This document shows, piece after piece, positions 19,017-30,705 of a DNA stretch of 64,000 nt. The DNA comes from Rhodothermales bacterium (lineage in GTDB: Bacteria; Bacteroidota; Rhodothermia; Rhodothermales; UBA10348), in contig JANQQV010000017.1 in assembly GCA_028284865.1 (NCBI GenBank), positions 62,001 through 126,000 of the forward strand, read 5' to 3'. The position numbers were made by a program, and so were the translations under genes. The notes below the pieces were generated by a model, which saw only the letters and a program-made list of their open reading frames with translations, did not search any database and was not told where the DNA came from. How positions within the stretch are numbered: position 1 is the stretch's first letter; each line of letters opens with the position of its first letter.

Positions 19017-20681
19017 CTAATATGCGTCGACGTGGACGCCTTTGACCGCACGACCTGATGGGTCGGCCTGGTTGGCGAAGGCCTCGTCCCAAGCAATGGC
19101 CTCGGGCGTGCTGCATGCCACGGATTTTCCGCCGGGCACACATCGCGCAGCACTTTCCGAGGGAAAGAGCTCCTCGAACAGGCTCCGGTAGAAGTAGCCT
19201 TCTTTCGTATCCGGGGTGTTGATCGGGAAGCGGAACGAGGCGCGTTTCATGTCCTCATCGCTGACACGCTCTTCAGCATGCGCTTTCAGGTGATCAATCC
19301 AGCCGTACCCAACGCCATCCGAGAATTGCTCCTTCTGGCGACGATAGATGCTCTCGGGCAGCAGATCCTTGAAGGCCTCGCGGACGATCTGCTTTTCGAG
19401 TCGGCCCTCCTTGATCATCTTGGCTTCAGGATTGAGCCGCATGGCCACGTCCAGGAATTCCAGATCCAGGAATGGAACGCGCGCTTCTACGCCCCACGCT
19501 GCCATGCTCTTGTTCGCGCGAAGGCAATCGAAGAGGTGCAGGCGATTGATTTTGCGAACCGTCTCTTCGTGGAATTCGCGGGCGTCCGGAGCCTTGTGGA
19601 AATACAGGTAGCCGCCGAAGATTTCGTCAGCGCCTTCGCCCGAAAGGACCATCTTGATGCCCATGGCCTTGATGCGACGGGCCATCAGGTACATCGGAGT
19701 CGAAGCGCGGATCGTGGTCACATCGTACGTCTCGATGTGATGGATGACATCGCGTAGCGCGTCGATGCCCTCTTGAACCGTGAACGTAAAGCCGTGGTGC
19801 ACGCTACCGATGTGATCGGCCACGGCTTGGGCGGCCGCCAGATCCGGGCTGCCTTCCAGTCCGATGGCGAATGAGTGAATGCGAGGCCACCAGGCTTTGG
19901 TCAGATCATTGTCTTCAACCCTGGATTCGGCGTACTTGCAGGCCAGTGCGGCAATCACGGAGGAATCCAGTCCACCTGACAGCAAAACGCCGTAGGGGAC
20001 GTCTCCCATCAGCTGCCGGTGAACGGCGCTCGACAGGGCAGAGCGGACAAGAGCTGGATCCGACGATCCATCTTTCACCGTCTCGAAGGATTCCCAGCCC
20101 CACTCGTGCCATTTCTGCGGTTCGCGATCCGAATCGCTGTTCAGAACGAATCCGGGAGGGAATTCCTCGAAGCGATTGCAGACGGGTTCCAGCGCTTTGA
20201 GCTCGGAGGCCACGATCAGATGACCATCGGCGTCGTGGCCGACATAAAGCGGGATGACTCCGACCGGGTCACGAGCGATCAGGAATCGTTCGCGACTGGA
20301 ATCCCAAAGCACGAAGGCGAAGATGCCATTCAATCTTTTGAGCCCTTCGATCCCATAGCGGTCCAGCAGCGGGATGATGACCTCACAATCCGAGTCGGTC
20401 TGGAAATCATAGTCCGGAAAGTCCTTGCGCAGCTCCCTGTGATTGTAAATCTCACCGTTCACGGCAAGGACGTAGCGCTGGTCGGGGCTGTAAAGTGGCT
20501 GTGCGCCATGCAGCAGGTCGACGATGGCCAATCGCTCGTGGGCCAGGATGGCATGATCATCGGCATGGATTCCGGACCAGTCCGGGCCACGATGGCGCTG
20601 CCGACGACTCATGTTGAGCGCCTGCTCGCGCAGTTCGTCGGTCATCTGGGGGATGTCAAGAATGGCAAGAATGGAGCACAT
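19017..20681 (-). CDS. asnB: Asparagine synthase B, glutamine-hydrolysing
   Basis: 554 residues. Makes asparagine from aspartate, ATP and glutamine. The start at 20681 gives Met-Cys-Ser-Ile, exposing the Cys nucleophile of the class-II glutaminase domain after Met removal; RHRGPDWSG and NGEIYNHRELR are in the same domain. The synthetase domain carries the PP-loop LLSGGLDSSV near 235 and SGEGADEIFGGYLYFHKAP. The C-terminus ends in a loosely conserved tail of about 40 residues. An upstream Met at 20708 would block the N-terminal Cys and is rejected. Confidence 0.96.
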   Translation of the reverse strand: MCSILAILDIPQMTDELREQALNMSRRQRHRGPDWSGIHADDHAILAHERLAIVDLLHGAQPLYSPDQRYVLAVNGEIYNHRELRKDFPDYDFQTDSDCEVIIPLLDRYGIEGLKRLNGIFAFVLWDSSRERFLIARDPVGVIPLYVGHDADGHLIVASELKALEPVCNRFEEFPPGFVLNSDSDREPQKWHEWGWESFETVKDGSSDPALVRSALSSAVHRQLMGDVPYGVLLSGGLDSSVIAALACKYAESRVEDNDLTKAWWPRIHSFAIGLEGSPDLAAAQAVADHIGSVHHGFTFTVQEGIDALRDVIHHIETYDVTTIRASTPMYLMARRIKAMGIKMVLSGEGADEIFGGYLYFHKAPDAREFHEETVRKINRLHLFDCLRANKSMAAWGVEARVPFLDLEFLDVAMRLNPEAKMIKEGRLEKQIVREAFKDLLPESIYRRQKEQFSDGVGYGWIDHLKAHAEERVSDEDMKRASFRFPINTPDTKEGYFYRSLFEELFPSESAARCVPGGKSVACSTPEAIAWDEAFANQADPSGRAVKGVHVDAY

Positions 20682-20779
20682 ACGAGGAGACGTCAGCGGT
20701 CGGATCAACCGATTCAGCAGGATAGATCATTCGAATGAGCAGGATACACCCAAAGGCGGCCAAGCACCCGTTCCAAAGC

Positions 20780-20811
20780 CTGAAAACCCTGTCGGGGAAG
20801 CCCCCTTTCAG
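20780..20811 (-). terminator. Possible terminator hairpin downstream of kynU
   Basis: Outer arms CTGAAA (20780-20785) and TTTCAG (20806-20811) enclose GGGG (20794-20797) and CCCC (20801-20804). It lies 23 bp beyond the leftward kynU stop and contains a TTTT stretch on the minus strand. Weak, structure-only evidence. Confidence 0.3.
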
Positions 20812-20833
20812 AAATCCAAGTCTGGAAGCAAGC

Positions 20834-22105
20834 TTAGGCGACGGTGTTCAGCGCTTCGTCGAACAGATTGGCGAAGCGGCACACGTCCTCGAACGAATTG
20901 TAGAGGGGAGCAGGTGATATCCGGATGCAATTCGGATTTCGCCAGTCACAGATCACGCCACCAGCCTTGATGAAATCGAAGACCGCCCTTCCATTCTCCC
21001 CGTGGACTCGAAGGGACAGCTGGGCGCCCCGTTGTTCGGGATCTGCTGGCGTCATGATGTCAAACCCATCTCCGATTTCCTGAAGCAGGTCCCAGAGATA
21101 GCCTGTTAGCTTGATGCTTTTCGCTCGCAGCGCGTCGATTCCAACCTCATCGAAAAGCTTCAGTGAACCTTTCAGCGGGGCTGTGGACAGGATCGGAGTA
21201 TTCGTCATCTGCCATCCCACGGCGCCCGGCTCCGGATCGAATTCGTCGACCCACTGGAATCGCGTGTCCCTGTTGTGTCCCCACCAGCCGGCCAGACGAG
21301 GCAGGTCCGTTCGATGGGCGAAGCGCTCGTGTACGAATGCGCCACCCGGTGCAGCGGGTCCGGAATTCAGATATTTGTAGTGACACCAGACAGCAAAGTC
21401 GGCATCCCATTCGTGGAGCTTCAGCGGCACGTTGCCTGCAGCATGGGCCAGGTCCCATCCAACGACACACCCGGCGTCATGACCGGCTTTCGTGATGGTC
21501 GGGATGTCAAAGAATTGTCCTGTGTAATAGTTGACACCGCCCAACATCACTAAAGCAATTCGATGCCCTTCGCGCTGCAGCGTCTCAAGGATGTCCTCGG
21601 TGCGAAGGTGGTCTTCGCCATCACGGGCTTCCTGGATCAGCAAGCACTCATCCGGATCCAGACCGTGGAATCGAATCTGCTCCCTGAACGCGTACTGATC
21701 CGATGGAAAAGTATGCTCTTCGATCAGGATGCAAGGACGATCGGCCGTCGGACGGTAGAACGACAGCATGAGCAAGTTCAGGTTCACCGTCAGCGAATTC
21801 ATGACGGCAACCTCAAGGGGCTTCGCGCCTACGAGCCGGGCCTCGGATTCGCGCAATTCTGTCCCGTAATCGGCCCAGGGATTGTCTCCCGTGAAGTACC
21901 CCTCGATGCCCAGGTTGGCCCAGTCGTTCATGACCGCGTTCAGGGTTTCCACGCCATCCTGTGGTTGAAGCCCGAGGGAGTTGCCGCACAGGTACAGGGT
22001 CTCTGATCCATCCGGCATTCGGGGGATCGAGAAGTGACTGCGGTATCCGGACAGGGAGTCTGAGGCGTCCAGATTTTGAGCGGTTTCGAGAGGGAATCGG
22101 GGCAT
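20834..22105 (-). CDS. kynU: Kynureninase
   Basis: 423 residues. A PLP enzyme that cleaves kynurenine to anthranilate and alanine in tryptophan breakdown or NAD synthesis. YLCGNSLGLQP near the start, NSLTVNLNLLMLSFY, HTFPSDQYA, GWDLAHAAGN (Asp binding the PLP nitrogen) and WCHYKYLNSGP (PLP Lys) are kynureninase signatures. The start at 22105 (MPRFPLETA) fits family length; in-frame extension to 22174 is unsupported. No other kynurenine-pathway genes are adjacent. Confidence 0.95.
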   Translation of the reverse strand: MPRFPLETAQNLDASDSLSGYRSHFSIPRMPDGSETLYLCGNSLGLQPQDGVETLNAVMNDWANLGIEGYFTGDNPWADYGTELRESEARLVGAKPLEVAVMNSLTVNLNLLMLSFYRPTADRPCILIEEHTFPSDQYAFREQIRFHGLDPDECLLIQEARDGEDHLRTEDILETLQREGHRIALVMLGGVNYYTGQFFDIPTITKAGHDAGCVVGWDLAHAAGNVPLKLHEWDADFAVWCHYKYLNSGPAAPGGAFVHERFAHRTDLPRLAGWWGHNRDTRFQWVDEFDPEPGAVGWQMTNTPILSTAPLKGSLKLFDEVGIDALRAKSIKLTGYLWDLLQEIGDGFDIMTPADPEQRGAQLSLRVHGENGRAVFDFIKAGGVICDWRNPNCIRISPAPLYNSFEDVCRFANLFDEALNTVA

Positions 22106-22286
22106 GACAGTGCGAAGGGCGAAAAAAGTTTGACCGCTTTCCAGGCAACTTGTGCGGAAGGGAGCGGGGCGCAAGATACGCGAATGAAAGGTTTAGACGC
22201 TGGTTAACACTGTCAAATAGCGGCCCGGAATGGCTGGAAACGGCGTTTTTCTGGTAGCGCTTCCAAATTCTTCACGTGATGAAGTG

Positions 22287-22318
22287 TTGAATTCAACGCC
22301 GGGAGGCCCCTACCATTG
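22287..22318 (+). promoter_or_regulatory. Putative promoter of the ilv-leu leader
   Basis: TTG at 22287-22289 and TACCATTG at 22311-22318 with a 21-base spacer, one mismatch from the Bacteroidota TAnnTTTG element. The predicted transcript would start near 22323, about 100 bases before the leader peptide. The same spacing is seen before the arg leader. Between kynU and the leader (22106-22423) I see nothing else of note except a small inverted repeat, CTTCACGTGATGAAG. Confidence 0.4.
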
Positions 22319-22423
22319 GTCGCAATTCCGGCCAGTGATCGGTTCGGGCTCCGGTGTCATCCGGATCCGAGTCCTTCCAGGCCAACGATCCATTCTCGAT
22401 CCAATCATGCAGTGGGCGGCGTC

Positions 22424-22591
22424 ATGATGACTACGCAAACATCGCACTCCAACTGGACGCACGCGCAGTACGCTGCGCTGGCGGTTGAAGCTGTCGCTCA
22501 ACGCGGATCGCTCGTGGTGGTTGACCTTCCAGGCTCGGTGCTTCTAAGCATCGTGCTATCCATTCTTGTACTCAGCGTGCTTATCGCCTGA
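22424..22591 (+). CDS. Candidate branched-chain amino-acid leader peptide (attenuator) of the ilv-leu operon
   Basis: A 55-codon ORF ending 76 bp before ilvD. Of its last 27 codons, 18 specify Leu (8), Val (7) or Ile (3), including GSVLLSIVLSILVLSVLIA at the end. All eight of these Leu codons are CTT, CTC or CTA and none is CTG, although CTG is frequent in the neighbouring genes. Inside the ORF, GCGCAG (22463-22468) and CTGCGC (22473-22478) form a 6-bp stem with a TACG tetraloop. Downstream, CAACCC (22601-22606) can pair with GGGTTG (22637-22642), excluding the hairpin at 22636-22649. This fits ribosome-mediated attenuation as in enteric ilv/leu operons. The alternative is a small hydrophobic membrane peptide. 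No T-run follows the hairpin. Confidence 0.6.
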   Translation: MMTTQTSHSNWTHAQYAALAVEAVAQRGSLVVVDLPGSVLLSIVLSILVLSVLIA

Positions 22592-22635
22592 GATCCTGGT
22601 CAACCCTACCGCATCGCGGAATTACATCATGCTAC

Positions 22636-22649
22636 GGGGTTGACACCCC
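22636..22649 (+). promoter_or_regulatory. Small hairpin before ilvD, possible attenuator element
   Basis: GGGGT (22636-22640), loop TGAC, ACCCC (22645-22649), located 18 bases before the ilvD start. It competes with pairing of 22601-22606 to 22637-22642. There is no downstream T-run, so if it regulates, it may act on ilvD translation or through Rho rather than as an intrinsic terminator. Confidence 0.35.
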
Positions 22650-22667
22650 TGAAACCTGATTCCGACG

Positions 22668-24404
22668 ATGTCTCGACGTAGCCATACCATCACGAAAGGA
22701 TACCAGCGTGCTCCGCATCGCAGTCTGTTGCGTGCGACGGGCGTGGTTCAATCCGACGAGGATTTCGACCGGCCATTCATCGGGGTCTGCAATTCCTACA
22801 TCGACCTGATTCCCGGGCATGTCCATCTCCAGGAATTCGGGAGACTGGTCAAGGAAGCCGTCCGGGAGGCCGGAGGGTTGCCGTTCGAATTCAACACCAT
22901 CGGTGTGGATGACGGGATCGCGATGGGACATCTCGGCATGCGCTACTCGTTACCAAGCCGGGAGTTGATTGCCGATTCGGTGGAGACGGTCGTTCGGGCA
23001 CACTGCCTCGATGCCATCATCTGTTTGCCCAACTGCGACAAGATTGTACCGGGCATGTTGATGGGAGCGCTTCGCTGCAATGTCCCGGTCATCTTCGTAT
23101 CGGGTGGGCCCATGAGGGCAGGTCGCCTTCCGGACGGTCGGAAAGTCGACCTGGTCTCCGTGTTCGAGGGCGTAGGGCAGTACTCGAACGGCGAAATCAA
23201 CGACATCGAATTGGACGCCCTCGAGCATCTGGCCTGCCCAACGTGCGGTTCCTGCGCAGGCATGTTCACGGCCAATTCCATGAACTGCATCATGGAAGTC
23301 CTGGGCTTGGCGCTCCCCGGGAATGGCACCATCCTGGCCATCGACCCCAAACGGGGCGACCTGGCTCGTCAGGCCGCACGGCGCATCGTGGAAATGGTGG
23401 ATGAGGACTTGAATCCGCTCGATATCGTGACCGAGGCCGCTTTTGACGATGCGTTTGCATTGGATATGGCGATGGGTGGGTCCACGAACACCATCCTGCA
23501 TCTGCTGGCTGCAGCTCATGAAGCTGGAGTCGACTATGATCTCCATCGGATCAACGAGATATCGGACCGGGTGCCGTACCTGTGCAAAGTGGCTCCGGCG
23601 ACTCCTGACGTCCATATGGAAGATGTGGACGAGGCGGGCGGCATCCCGGCCGTCCTGGCTGAGCTACATGATGCCGGACTGCTGAACAGTGATCGCCCGA
23701 CGGTGACCGGAGGCACGCTGGCGGACGGCCTGGATGCCGCCCACACGTCGCGGCCCGACATCATTCGTCCGGCTTCCGACCCCTTCCGAGCCACTGGTGG
23801 TCTACGCGTTCTGTTCGGCAACCTGGCTCCCGAAGGCTGCGTGGTCAAGACCGGTGCCGTGTCCGAAGAAATGCACATGTTCACGGGCACCGCACGCATA
23901 TTCGAATCCCAGGACGACGCGGTTGAGGGCATCCTGAGTGGCACGATCGAGGAGGGGACCGTGGTCATCATCCGCTACGAAGGTCCTCGCGGCGGGCCGG
24001 GTATGCCCGAGATGCTGTCCCCGACTTCCGCTTTGGCAGGCATGCGCCTCGATCGCTCCGTGGCCATGATCACGGACGGCCGCTTTTCCGGCGGTACCCG
24101 TGGATTGAGCATCGGCCATTGTTCGCCCGAAGCCGCAGCCGGCGGACCGATCGCCCTCGTCGAGGAAGGCGATCAGATTACTATCGACCTCAACGCCGCT
24201 TCCGTGCATTGGCATGTCGATGAAGAAGAAGCGGCGCGTCGCAGGGCTGTTTTGCCCCCGTTCGAATCCCGGATCCGGACCGGCTACCTGGCGCGGTACA
24301 CTCATCTCGTGACCAGCGCATCCACGGGTGCCATTGTTCAGGTCCCTGACCTCACCACGCAACACGCAACCCCAGCACCAATCAGCGAACCATCACATGT
24401 CTGA
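22668..24404 (+). CDS. ilvD: Dihydroxy-acid dehydratase
   Basis: 578 residues. Converts dihydroxy-isovalerate and -methylvalerate to the 2-oxo acids of valine and isoleucine. Iron-sulfur ligands lie in [18 protein letters not shown] and [16 protein letters not shown]; the C-terminal half has [12 protein letters not shown] and [15 protein letters not shown]. First gene of the ilv-leu operon, immediately after the candidate leader peptide. Its stop overlaps the ilvB start by 8 bp. Confidence 0.98.
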   Translation: MSRRSHTITKGYQRAPHRSLLRATGVVQSDEDFDRPFIGVCNSYIDLIPGHVHLQEFGRLVKEAVREAGGLPFEFNTIGVDDGIAMGHLGMRYSLPSRELIADSVETVVRAHCLDAIICLPNCDKIVPGMLMGALRCNVPVIFVSGGPMRAGRLPDGRKVDLVSVFEGVGQYSNGEINDIELDALEHLACPTCGSCAGMFTANSMNCIMEVLGLALPGNGTILAIDPKRGDLARQAARRIVEMVDEDLNPLDIVTEAAFDDAFALDMAMGGSTNTILHLLAAAHEAGVDYDLHRINEISDRVPYLCKVAPATPDVHMEDVDEAGGIPAVLAELHDAGLLNSDRPTVTGGTLADGLDAAHTSRPDIIRPASDPFRATGGLRVLFGNLAPEGCVVKTGAVSEEMHMFTGTARIFESQDDAVEGILSGTIEEGTVVIIRYEGPRGGPGMPEMLSPTSALAGMRLDRSVAMITDGRFSGGTRGLSIGHCSPEAAAGGPIALVEEGDQITIDLNAASVHWHVDEEEAARRRAVLPPFESRIRTGYLARYTHLVTSASTGAIVQVPDLTTQHATPAPISEPSHV

Positions 24405-26175
24405 TTCCAGCACGCTGTCTACTCCCTCAGCCGCATCTTCAGCGGCGACGGCCTCTTCAACCGATGCCCTTCTGGCAACGGGCGCAGAGATCCTGATCCG
24501 CTCTCTCGAAGCCGAGGGCGTCGAGTACGTTTTCGGTCATCCTGGCGGTGCAGTGATTTCCATCTACGACGAGATGCATCGCATCCAGCCGTCGTTCCAG
24601 CACATCCTCGTGCGACACGAGCAGGGCGGAACGCACGCAGCTGAAGGCTATGCCAAGGCCACGGGAAAGGTGGGGACAGTCCTGGTGACGTCAGGCCCCG
24701 GCGCAACCAACTGCGTGACCGGGATTGCCGATGCGTACATGGACTCCATCCCGCTCGTTGTGTTTACCGGTCAGGTGCCGACCCATTTGATCGGGAATGA
24801 TGCGTTCCAGGAGTGCGATACGATTGGGGTTACGCGAAGCATCACCAAGCACAGTTTCCTTGTTCGCGATGTCAAGGAACTGGCAGAGACGGTTCGCAAA
24901 GCCTATCACTTGGCACAGACAGGTCGTCCGGGACCCGTGGTTGTGGACCTGCCGAAGGACGTTCTGGCCGCCCGAGCACCATTCCACTATCCGGAAAAAG
25001 TCCAGATTCGCGGCTATTCGGTGGTCGGACGTGGCAATGCTGATCAGGTCCAGTTGGCGGCTCAGATGATGGCGGAGGCCAAGCGTCCGTTGTTCTACGT
25101 GGGTGGTGGCACGATCATTTCCGGAGGTAGTGAGCGACTGACGGCTCTCGCCCGACGCACCGGAATCCCTGTGACGACGACGCTACACGGACTCGGCGCA
25201 TTCCCCGAAACGGATCCTCTTTCAGTTGGGATGCTCGGCATGCACGGGACCTGGTACGCCAACATGGCCGTCCAGAACACGGATCTGCTGATTGCTGTTG
25301 GCGCGCGATTCGATGACCGCGTGACCGGCAAGATTGAAGCCTGGGCCCCGCACGCAAAGATCATCCACATCGACATCGACCCGGCATGCATCTCCAAGAA
25401 TGTCCCCGTCGATTGCCCCATCCTCGGCGATGTTTCGATGGTACTGGAACAGCTCGATCCGCTCGTTGAGCATGTGGATCGCCCCGAATGGTTGGCGCAA
25501 ATCGAGGCCTGGAAAGCTGAGTGTCCGATGGACTTCGAGCGGGACGGCAAGCTTCGCCCGCAGGAAATCATTCAGGCCCTGCGCGACCATACCGCCGGCG
25601 AGGCCTGTGTGGTGACCGATGTGGGTCAGAATCAAATGTGGGGGGCGCAATTCTATTCCTACGTCCACCCCCGCAGTCATATCACATCGGGTGGCCTGGG
25701 AACGATGGGCTTCAGCCTTCCCGCAGCGATGGGCGCGGCCTTCGGCCTACGAGGCACGGGTCGGGACGTCATTTCCATCAACGGTGATGGCGGTGTCCTG
25801 ATGAACATCCAGGAGCTGGGAGTAGCGGCCGCGCACAAACTGCCCGTCAAGGTGGTCATTCTGAACAATCAATTCCTGGGCATGGTGCGGCAATGGCAGG
25901 AGCTCTTCCACGACAATAGATACAGCCACACGAACCTGGAGCCGACCAATCCGGATTTCGTGCAGCTGGCTGAGGCTTTCGGTTGCGTGGGTCTGCGATG
26001 CTCGGATCCAGCGGATATCGCCGCAACGCTGGACGCCGCTTGGCAAGTCACCGACCGTCCCGTCGTCATGGACTTCCGGGTCGTGACCGAAGAAAAGGTA
26101 TTTCCGATGGTTCCGGCTGGCGCCGCTACGGACAACATGATCACCGCCCAATTCAACCCTGAAGCCTGCGCCTGA
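24397..26175 (+). CDS. ilvB: Acetolactate synthase, large catalytic subunit
   Basis: 592 residues. A TPP enzyme catalysing the first common step of valine, leucine and isoleucine synthesis. An N-terminal Ser/Ala/Thr-rich stretch of about 25 residues precedes the core. [17 protein letters not shown] and [15 protein letters not shown] carry the TPP-activating Glu; the C-terminal TPP/Mg motif is [14 protein letters not shown] with [15 protein letters not shown]. The start at 24397 overlaps the ilvD stop, indicating coupling. Confidence 0.98.
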   Translation: MSDSSTLSTPSAASSAATASSTDALLATGAEILIRSLEAEGVEYVFGHPGGAVISIYDEMHRIQPSFQHILVRHEQGGTHAAEGYAKATGKVGTVLVTSGPGATNCVTGIADAYMDSIPLVVFTGQVPTHLIGNDAFQECDTIGVTRSITKHSFLVRDVKELAETVRKAYHLAQTGRPGPVVVDLPKDVLAARAPFHYPEKVQIRGYSVVGRGNADQVQLAAQMMAEAKRPLFYVGGGTIISGGSERLTALARRTGIPVTTTLHGLGAFPETDPLSVGMLGMHGTWYANMAVQNTDLLIAVGARFDDRVTGKIEAWAPHAKIIHIDIDPACISKNVPVDCPILGDVSMVLEQLDPLVEHVDRPEWLAQIEAWKAECPMDFERDGKLRPQEIIQALRDHTAGEACVVTDVGQNQMWGAQFYSYVHPRSHITSGGLGTMGFSLPAAMGAAFGLRGTGRDVISINGDGGVLMNIQELGVAAAHKLPVKVVILNNQFLGMVRQWQELFHDNRYSHTNLEPTNPDFVQLAEAFGCVGLRCSDPADIAATLDAAWQVTDRPVVMDFRVVTEEKVFPMVPAGAATDNMITAQFNPEACA

Positions 26176-26192
26176 CGCAGGAGGATGTCCTC

Positions 26193-26789
26193 ATGACAAC
26201 TGAAATACCAGTTGAGCCCCAAGTCACCATCACGCCCCAGCAGCTTTTTAGAAAGAAGGCCGCCGGAGAAGCCATCCTTCCCGATGGTGAGGACATGGTC
26301 AATCGCCATGTGCTGACGGTGCTGATCGACGACACGATCGGCGCCTTGAACCGGGTGGCCAACCTGTTCTCCCAGCGGGGATTCAACCTGGAAAGTGTCA
26401 CCGTGGGAGAGGCCAAGGATCCGTCGCAACGGCGGCTGACCCTGGTCACGACGGGCAATGATCGCATCATCGGCCAGGTCCTGCGTCAGCTGCAAGGGCT
26501 GATCGACACGATCGAGGTTGAGGATCTGACCGATGAAGACCACGTCGAGCGTGAGCTCTGCATGGTCAAGGTGCGATGCAGTGCCACCGAAAGGGCCGAC
26601 GTGTTGGCGGTCGTGGACGTTTTCCGCGCCAACGTGGTCAACATCACTCCGGACAGTCTGACTTTCGAAGTCACTGGACCGACCGCAAAAATCAACGCCT
26701 TCATTGGCGTGATGAAGGATTTCGACGTGCGTGAAGTGGCCAGGAGCGGTCGCGTTGCCATGCGTCGTCGGCTCGCATTCGAGCACTGA
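26193..26789 (+). CDS. ilvH: Acetolactate synthase, small regulatory subunit
   Basis: 198 residues. Binds the large subunit and confers feedback control, typically by valine. The ACT domain begins HVLTVLIDDTIGALNRVANLFSQRGFN near residue 35, and the ALS C-terminal domain follows (ELCMVKVRC, VVDVFRANVVNI). An extra N-terminal arm of about 35 residues precedes the ACT domain. 17 bp after ilvB, same operon. Confidence 0.96.
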   Translation: MTTEIPVEPQVTITPQQLFRKKAAGEAILPDGEDMVNRHVLTVLIDDTIGALNRVANLFSQRGFNLESVTVGEAKDPSQRRLTLVTTGNDRIIGQVLRQLQGLIDTIEVEDLTDEDHVERELCMVKVRCSATERADVLAVVDVFRANVVNITPDSLTFEVTGPTAKINAFIGVMKDFDVREVARSGRVAMRRRLAFEH

Positions 26790-26841
26790 TTCCCTCTCCA
26801 TCTCCAACACATTCTGACGAACAACTGACAGCTTGAAGACC

Positions 26842-27855
26842 ATGAACATGCACTACGATGCCGATCTGGGCATCATCCAGAACAGACGCGTTGCCGTCAT
26901 CGGATTCGGAAGCCAGGGCCACGCCCATGCGCTGAACCTGCACGAAAGCGGTGTGGACGTCGTCGTGGGACTCCGAGAAGGGTCTTCCACGGCCAGCGAA
27001 GTCGAAGCGCACGGGGTTTCCGTGATGAGCGTTTCCGATGCGGCCGCATGGGCGGACGTCGTCATGATCCTGATTCCTGATCAGCACCAGAAAGCGGTCT
27101 ACGAAGCCGACATCGCGCCTCACATGAAGCCCGGCAAAGCACTCGGATTCGGCCATGGATTCAATGTGCACTACGGCCAGATCGCTCCTCCGGAAGGCGT
27201 GGACGTGTTCATGGTTGCACCCAAGTCCCCGGGACACCTTGTGCGCCGCACCTACACCGAAGGTCGCGGTGTGCCTTGTCTGGTTGCTGTCGCCCAGGAC
27301 GCGTCTGGCAATACCATGGATCTGGCGCTGAGCTGGGCCAAGGGCATCGGTGGCACGCGCGCCGGCGTGATCGAGACCAACTTCAAAGACGAAGCGGAAA
27401 CTGACCTGTTTGGCGAACAAGCCGTGCTTTGCGGCGGTAGCGAAGCACTCATCAAGGCTGGATTCGAGACGCTGGTTGAAGCCGGCTATTCGCCTGAGCT
27501 TGCGTACTTCGAGTGCCTGCACGAGCTGAAGCTGATCGTCGACCTCTACTACGAAGGGGGGCTGGAAGCCATGAACCGCTCCGTTTCGGATACCGCAGAA
27601 TACGGAGGATACTCCCGCGGCTCACGTGTGATTACAGACACGGTGAAAGCCGAAATGAAGACGATTCTCGAAGAAGTCCAGAGCGGCAAATTCGCCCGCG
27701 AATGGATTGCCGAATGCGATGCCGGTTGGCCCAATATGTCGAAACTGCGAAGCGCCTCGGTGAATCATCCCATGGAAACAGTAGGCAAGAAGCTGCGAAG
27801 CATGATGTCCTGGTTACGCCGCGAACAGCCCGAGCCTGCCTCCTCAGCAAGCTGA
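26842..27855 (+). CDS. ilvC: Ketol-acid reductoisomerase
   Basis: 337 residues, class I size. Isomerises and reduces acetolactate or acetohydroxybutyrate with NAD(P)H and Mg. The Rossmann loop is [15 protein letters not shown] near the start, [15 protein letters not shown] follows, the metal-binding Asp/Glu are in [17 protein letters not shown], and [17 protein letters not shown] with SDTAEYG completes the knotted C-terminal domain. I use the ATG at 26842 ([10 protein letters not shown]); an in-frame TTG at 26833 adds three residues. Confidence 0.97.
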   Translation: MNMHYDADLGIIQNRRVAVIGFGSQGHAHALNLHESGVDVVVGLREGSSTASEVEAHGVSVMSVSDAAAWADVVMILIPDQHQKAVYEADIAPHMKPGKALGFGHGFNVHYGQIAPPEGVDVFMVAPKSPGHLVRRTYTEGRGVPCLVAVAQDASGNTMDLALSWAKGIGGTRAGVIETNFKDEAETDLFGEQAVLCGGSEALIKAGFETLVEAGYSPELAYFECLHELKLIVDLYYEGGLEAMNRSVSDTAEYGGYSRGSRVITDTVKAEMKTILEEVQSGKFAREWIAECDAGWPNMSKLRSASVNHPMETVGKKLRSMMSWLRREQPEPASSAS

Positions 27856-27875
27856 TGCCGGTTTTCCCCGGTTGA

Positions 27876-28991
<1,116 letters not shown>

Positions 28992-29018
28992 CTTTAAGTC
29001 CTGATTCTGGCTCAGACC

Positions 29019-30635
29019 ATGTCCAACAACCGTGTCATCATCTTCGATACATCGCTCCGCGATGGGGAGCAAGCACCGGGGGCCGCCATGACGGTGCCCG
29101 AAAAGATCCAGGTGGCACATCAACTAGCCAGACTGGGCGTGGACGTGATCGAGGCGGGTTTTCCGATCTCTTCCCCCGGGCAATATGAGGCTGTCCGCCG
29201 GATTGCCCGTGAAGTTGACGGCCCGACGATTTGTGCGCTGGCCCGCGCGAAGAAAGACGATATCGAGGCGGCAGGAAAAGCGCTTGAAGGCGGAGCCAAT
29301 ACGCGTATTCACACCTTCATCGCGACGAGCGACATACACCTGGAGAGCAAGTTTGCTGACGCCCGATACGGCGAGACCCTTGCTCAGAAGCGGGAAACCG
29401 TGGTTGAAATGGCTCTCGAAGCGGTTCGTCACGCACGCACGTTTACCGATGACGTGGAGTTCAGCGCTGAAGATGCCGGACGAACGGATACCGACTATCT
29501 GGTACGCATCGTCAAAGCGGTGATCGAGGCCGGAGCGACGACCATCAACATCCCGGACACGACCGGATACTGCGTCCCGGATGAATATGCCTTGCTGATC
29601 CGCCAGGTGATTGAAGGGGCTGGTTCTCCGGAGGGCGTGGTTTTTTCGACGCACTGTCACGACGATCTCGGTTTGGCCGCAGCCAACTCATTGGCCGGAT
29701 TGCAGGCAGGAGCTCGCCAGGTCGAATGCACGATCAACGGAATCGGCGAGCGGGCTGGCAACGCATCCCTCGAAGAAGTGGTCATGGCCCTCAACGTGCG
29801 ATCCGATCACTTTGGACTCGAGACTGGCATCCAGCCGAAGCTGCTGTTTCCGACCTCGAAAATGGTCTCCACGTTCACCGGATTCCAGGTCCAGCCCAAC
29901 AAGGCCATCATTGGCAAGAATGCCTTCGCCCATGAGGCGGGTATTCATCAGGACGGCGTGCTGAAAAACCGGGAGACCTACGAAATCATGCGTGCCGAAG
30001 ATGTCGGCCAGGAGGCAGAATCCATCCGATTGGGAAGGCATTCGGGTCGGCATGGCCTATTTTCCCGTCTGGAACGGCTGGGAATCCGGATTGAACCCGG
30101 CGATCGGGCTGGAGTCTATGCCCAGTTCGTCGGCCTTGCCGATCGCAAGAAAGAAATCAACGATTCCGACCTCATCAATCTTTTCCATCACGAACCCGCA
30201 TCCATGGACAGTCCCCATTACTCCCTGGAAAAATTCCATGTCACCGTCGGCTCCGGCCAGGAGCCTCAGGCAACCGTGACCGTCAAGAATCTTCAGGACG
30301 ATGTCATCATCGAGAAAACGGCGACCGGAGATGGCCCCATCGACGCTCTGTATAGTGCTATCGATCATGCCATCAACGAAGGACATGATCTGGTGAACTA
30401 CTCCATTCGTTCGGTCTCCGAAGGATCCGATTCCTTTGGAGAGGTGAGCGTGCTGATTGGCATTGGCGGTCCGTTGTTCGCTGGCAAAGCCAGCAGCACG
30501 GATGTGATTGAGGCCTCCGCACACGCTTACATGAACGCCCTGAACTCGTTGGCTGCGTATCGCCTCGACAAGGAGTCTATCGAGTTCGTCGGATCAGGCA
30601 TCATGCAGGCTTTCGACAGCCCGAAAGAATCGTAG
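29019..30635 (+). CDS. leuA: 2-Isopropylmalate synthase
   Basis: 538 residues. Condenses acetyl-CoA with 2-oxoisovalerate, committing carbon to leucine. The TIM barrel begins IFDTSLRDGEQAPGAAM; THCHDDLGLAAANSLAG supplies metal-binding His; NGIGERAGNASLEEVVM follows. The linker contains HEAGIHQDG, and the C-terminal LeuA dimer domain (about 395-525), with GIGGPLFAGKASSTDV, is the leucine feedback site. This is the long, regulated type. Confidence 0.96.
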   Translation: MSNNRVIIFDTSLRDGEQAPGAAMTVPEKIQVAHQLARLGVDVIEAGFPISSPGQYEAVRRIAREVDGPTICALARAKKDDIEAAGKALEGGANTRIHTFIATSDIHLESKFADARYGETLAQKRETVVEMALEAVRHARTFTDDVEFSAEDAGRTDTDYLVRIVKAVIEAGATTINIPDTTGYCVPDEYALLIRQVIEGAGSPEGVVFSTHCHDDLGLAAANSLAGLQAGARQVECTINGIGERAGNASLEEVVMALNVRSDHFGLETGIQPKLLFPTSKMVSTFTGFQVQPNKAIIGKNAFAHEAGIHQDGVLKNRETYEIMRAEDVGQEAESIRLGRHSGRHGLFSRLERLGIRIEPGDRAGVYAQFVGLADRKKEINDSDLINLFHHEPASMDSPHYSLEKFHVTVGSGQEPQATVTVKNLQDDVIIEKTATGDGPIDALYSAIDHAINEGHDLVNYSIRSVSEGSDSFGEVSVLIGIGGPLFAGKASSTDVIEASAHAYMNALNSLAAYRLDKESIEFVGSGIMQAFDSPKES

Positions 30636-30705
30636 ATCACCTCGTACAGCGGCTCACGTACCCGGCCACCTGACCGGGACCTGAACGCAGATCGCCGGAT
30701 CCATC

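Noticed and set aside
22316-22423. Extended upstream start for the leader ORF
   Set aside because: It would begin inside the predicted promoter; the ATG-ATG at 22424 is simpler.
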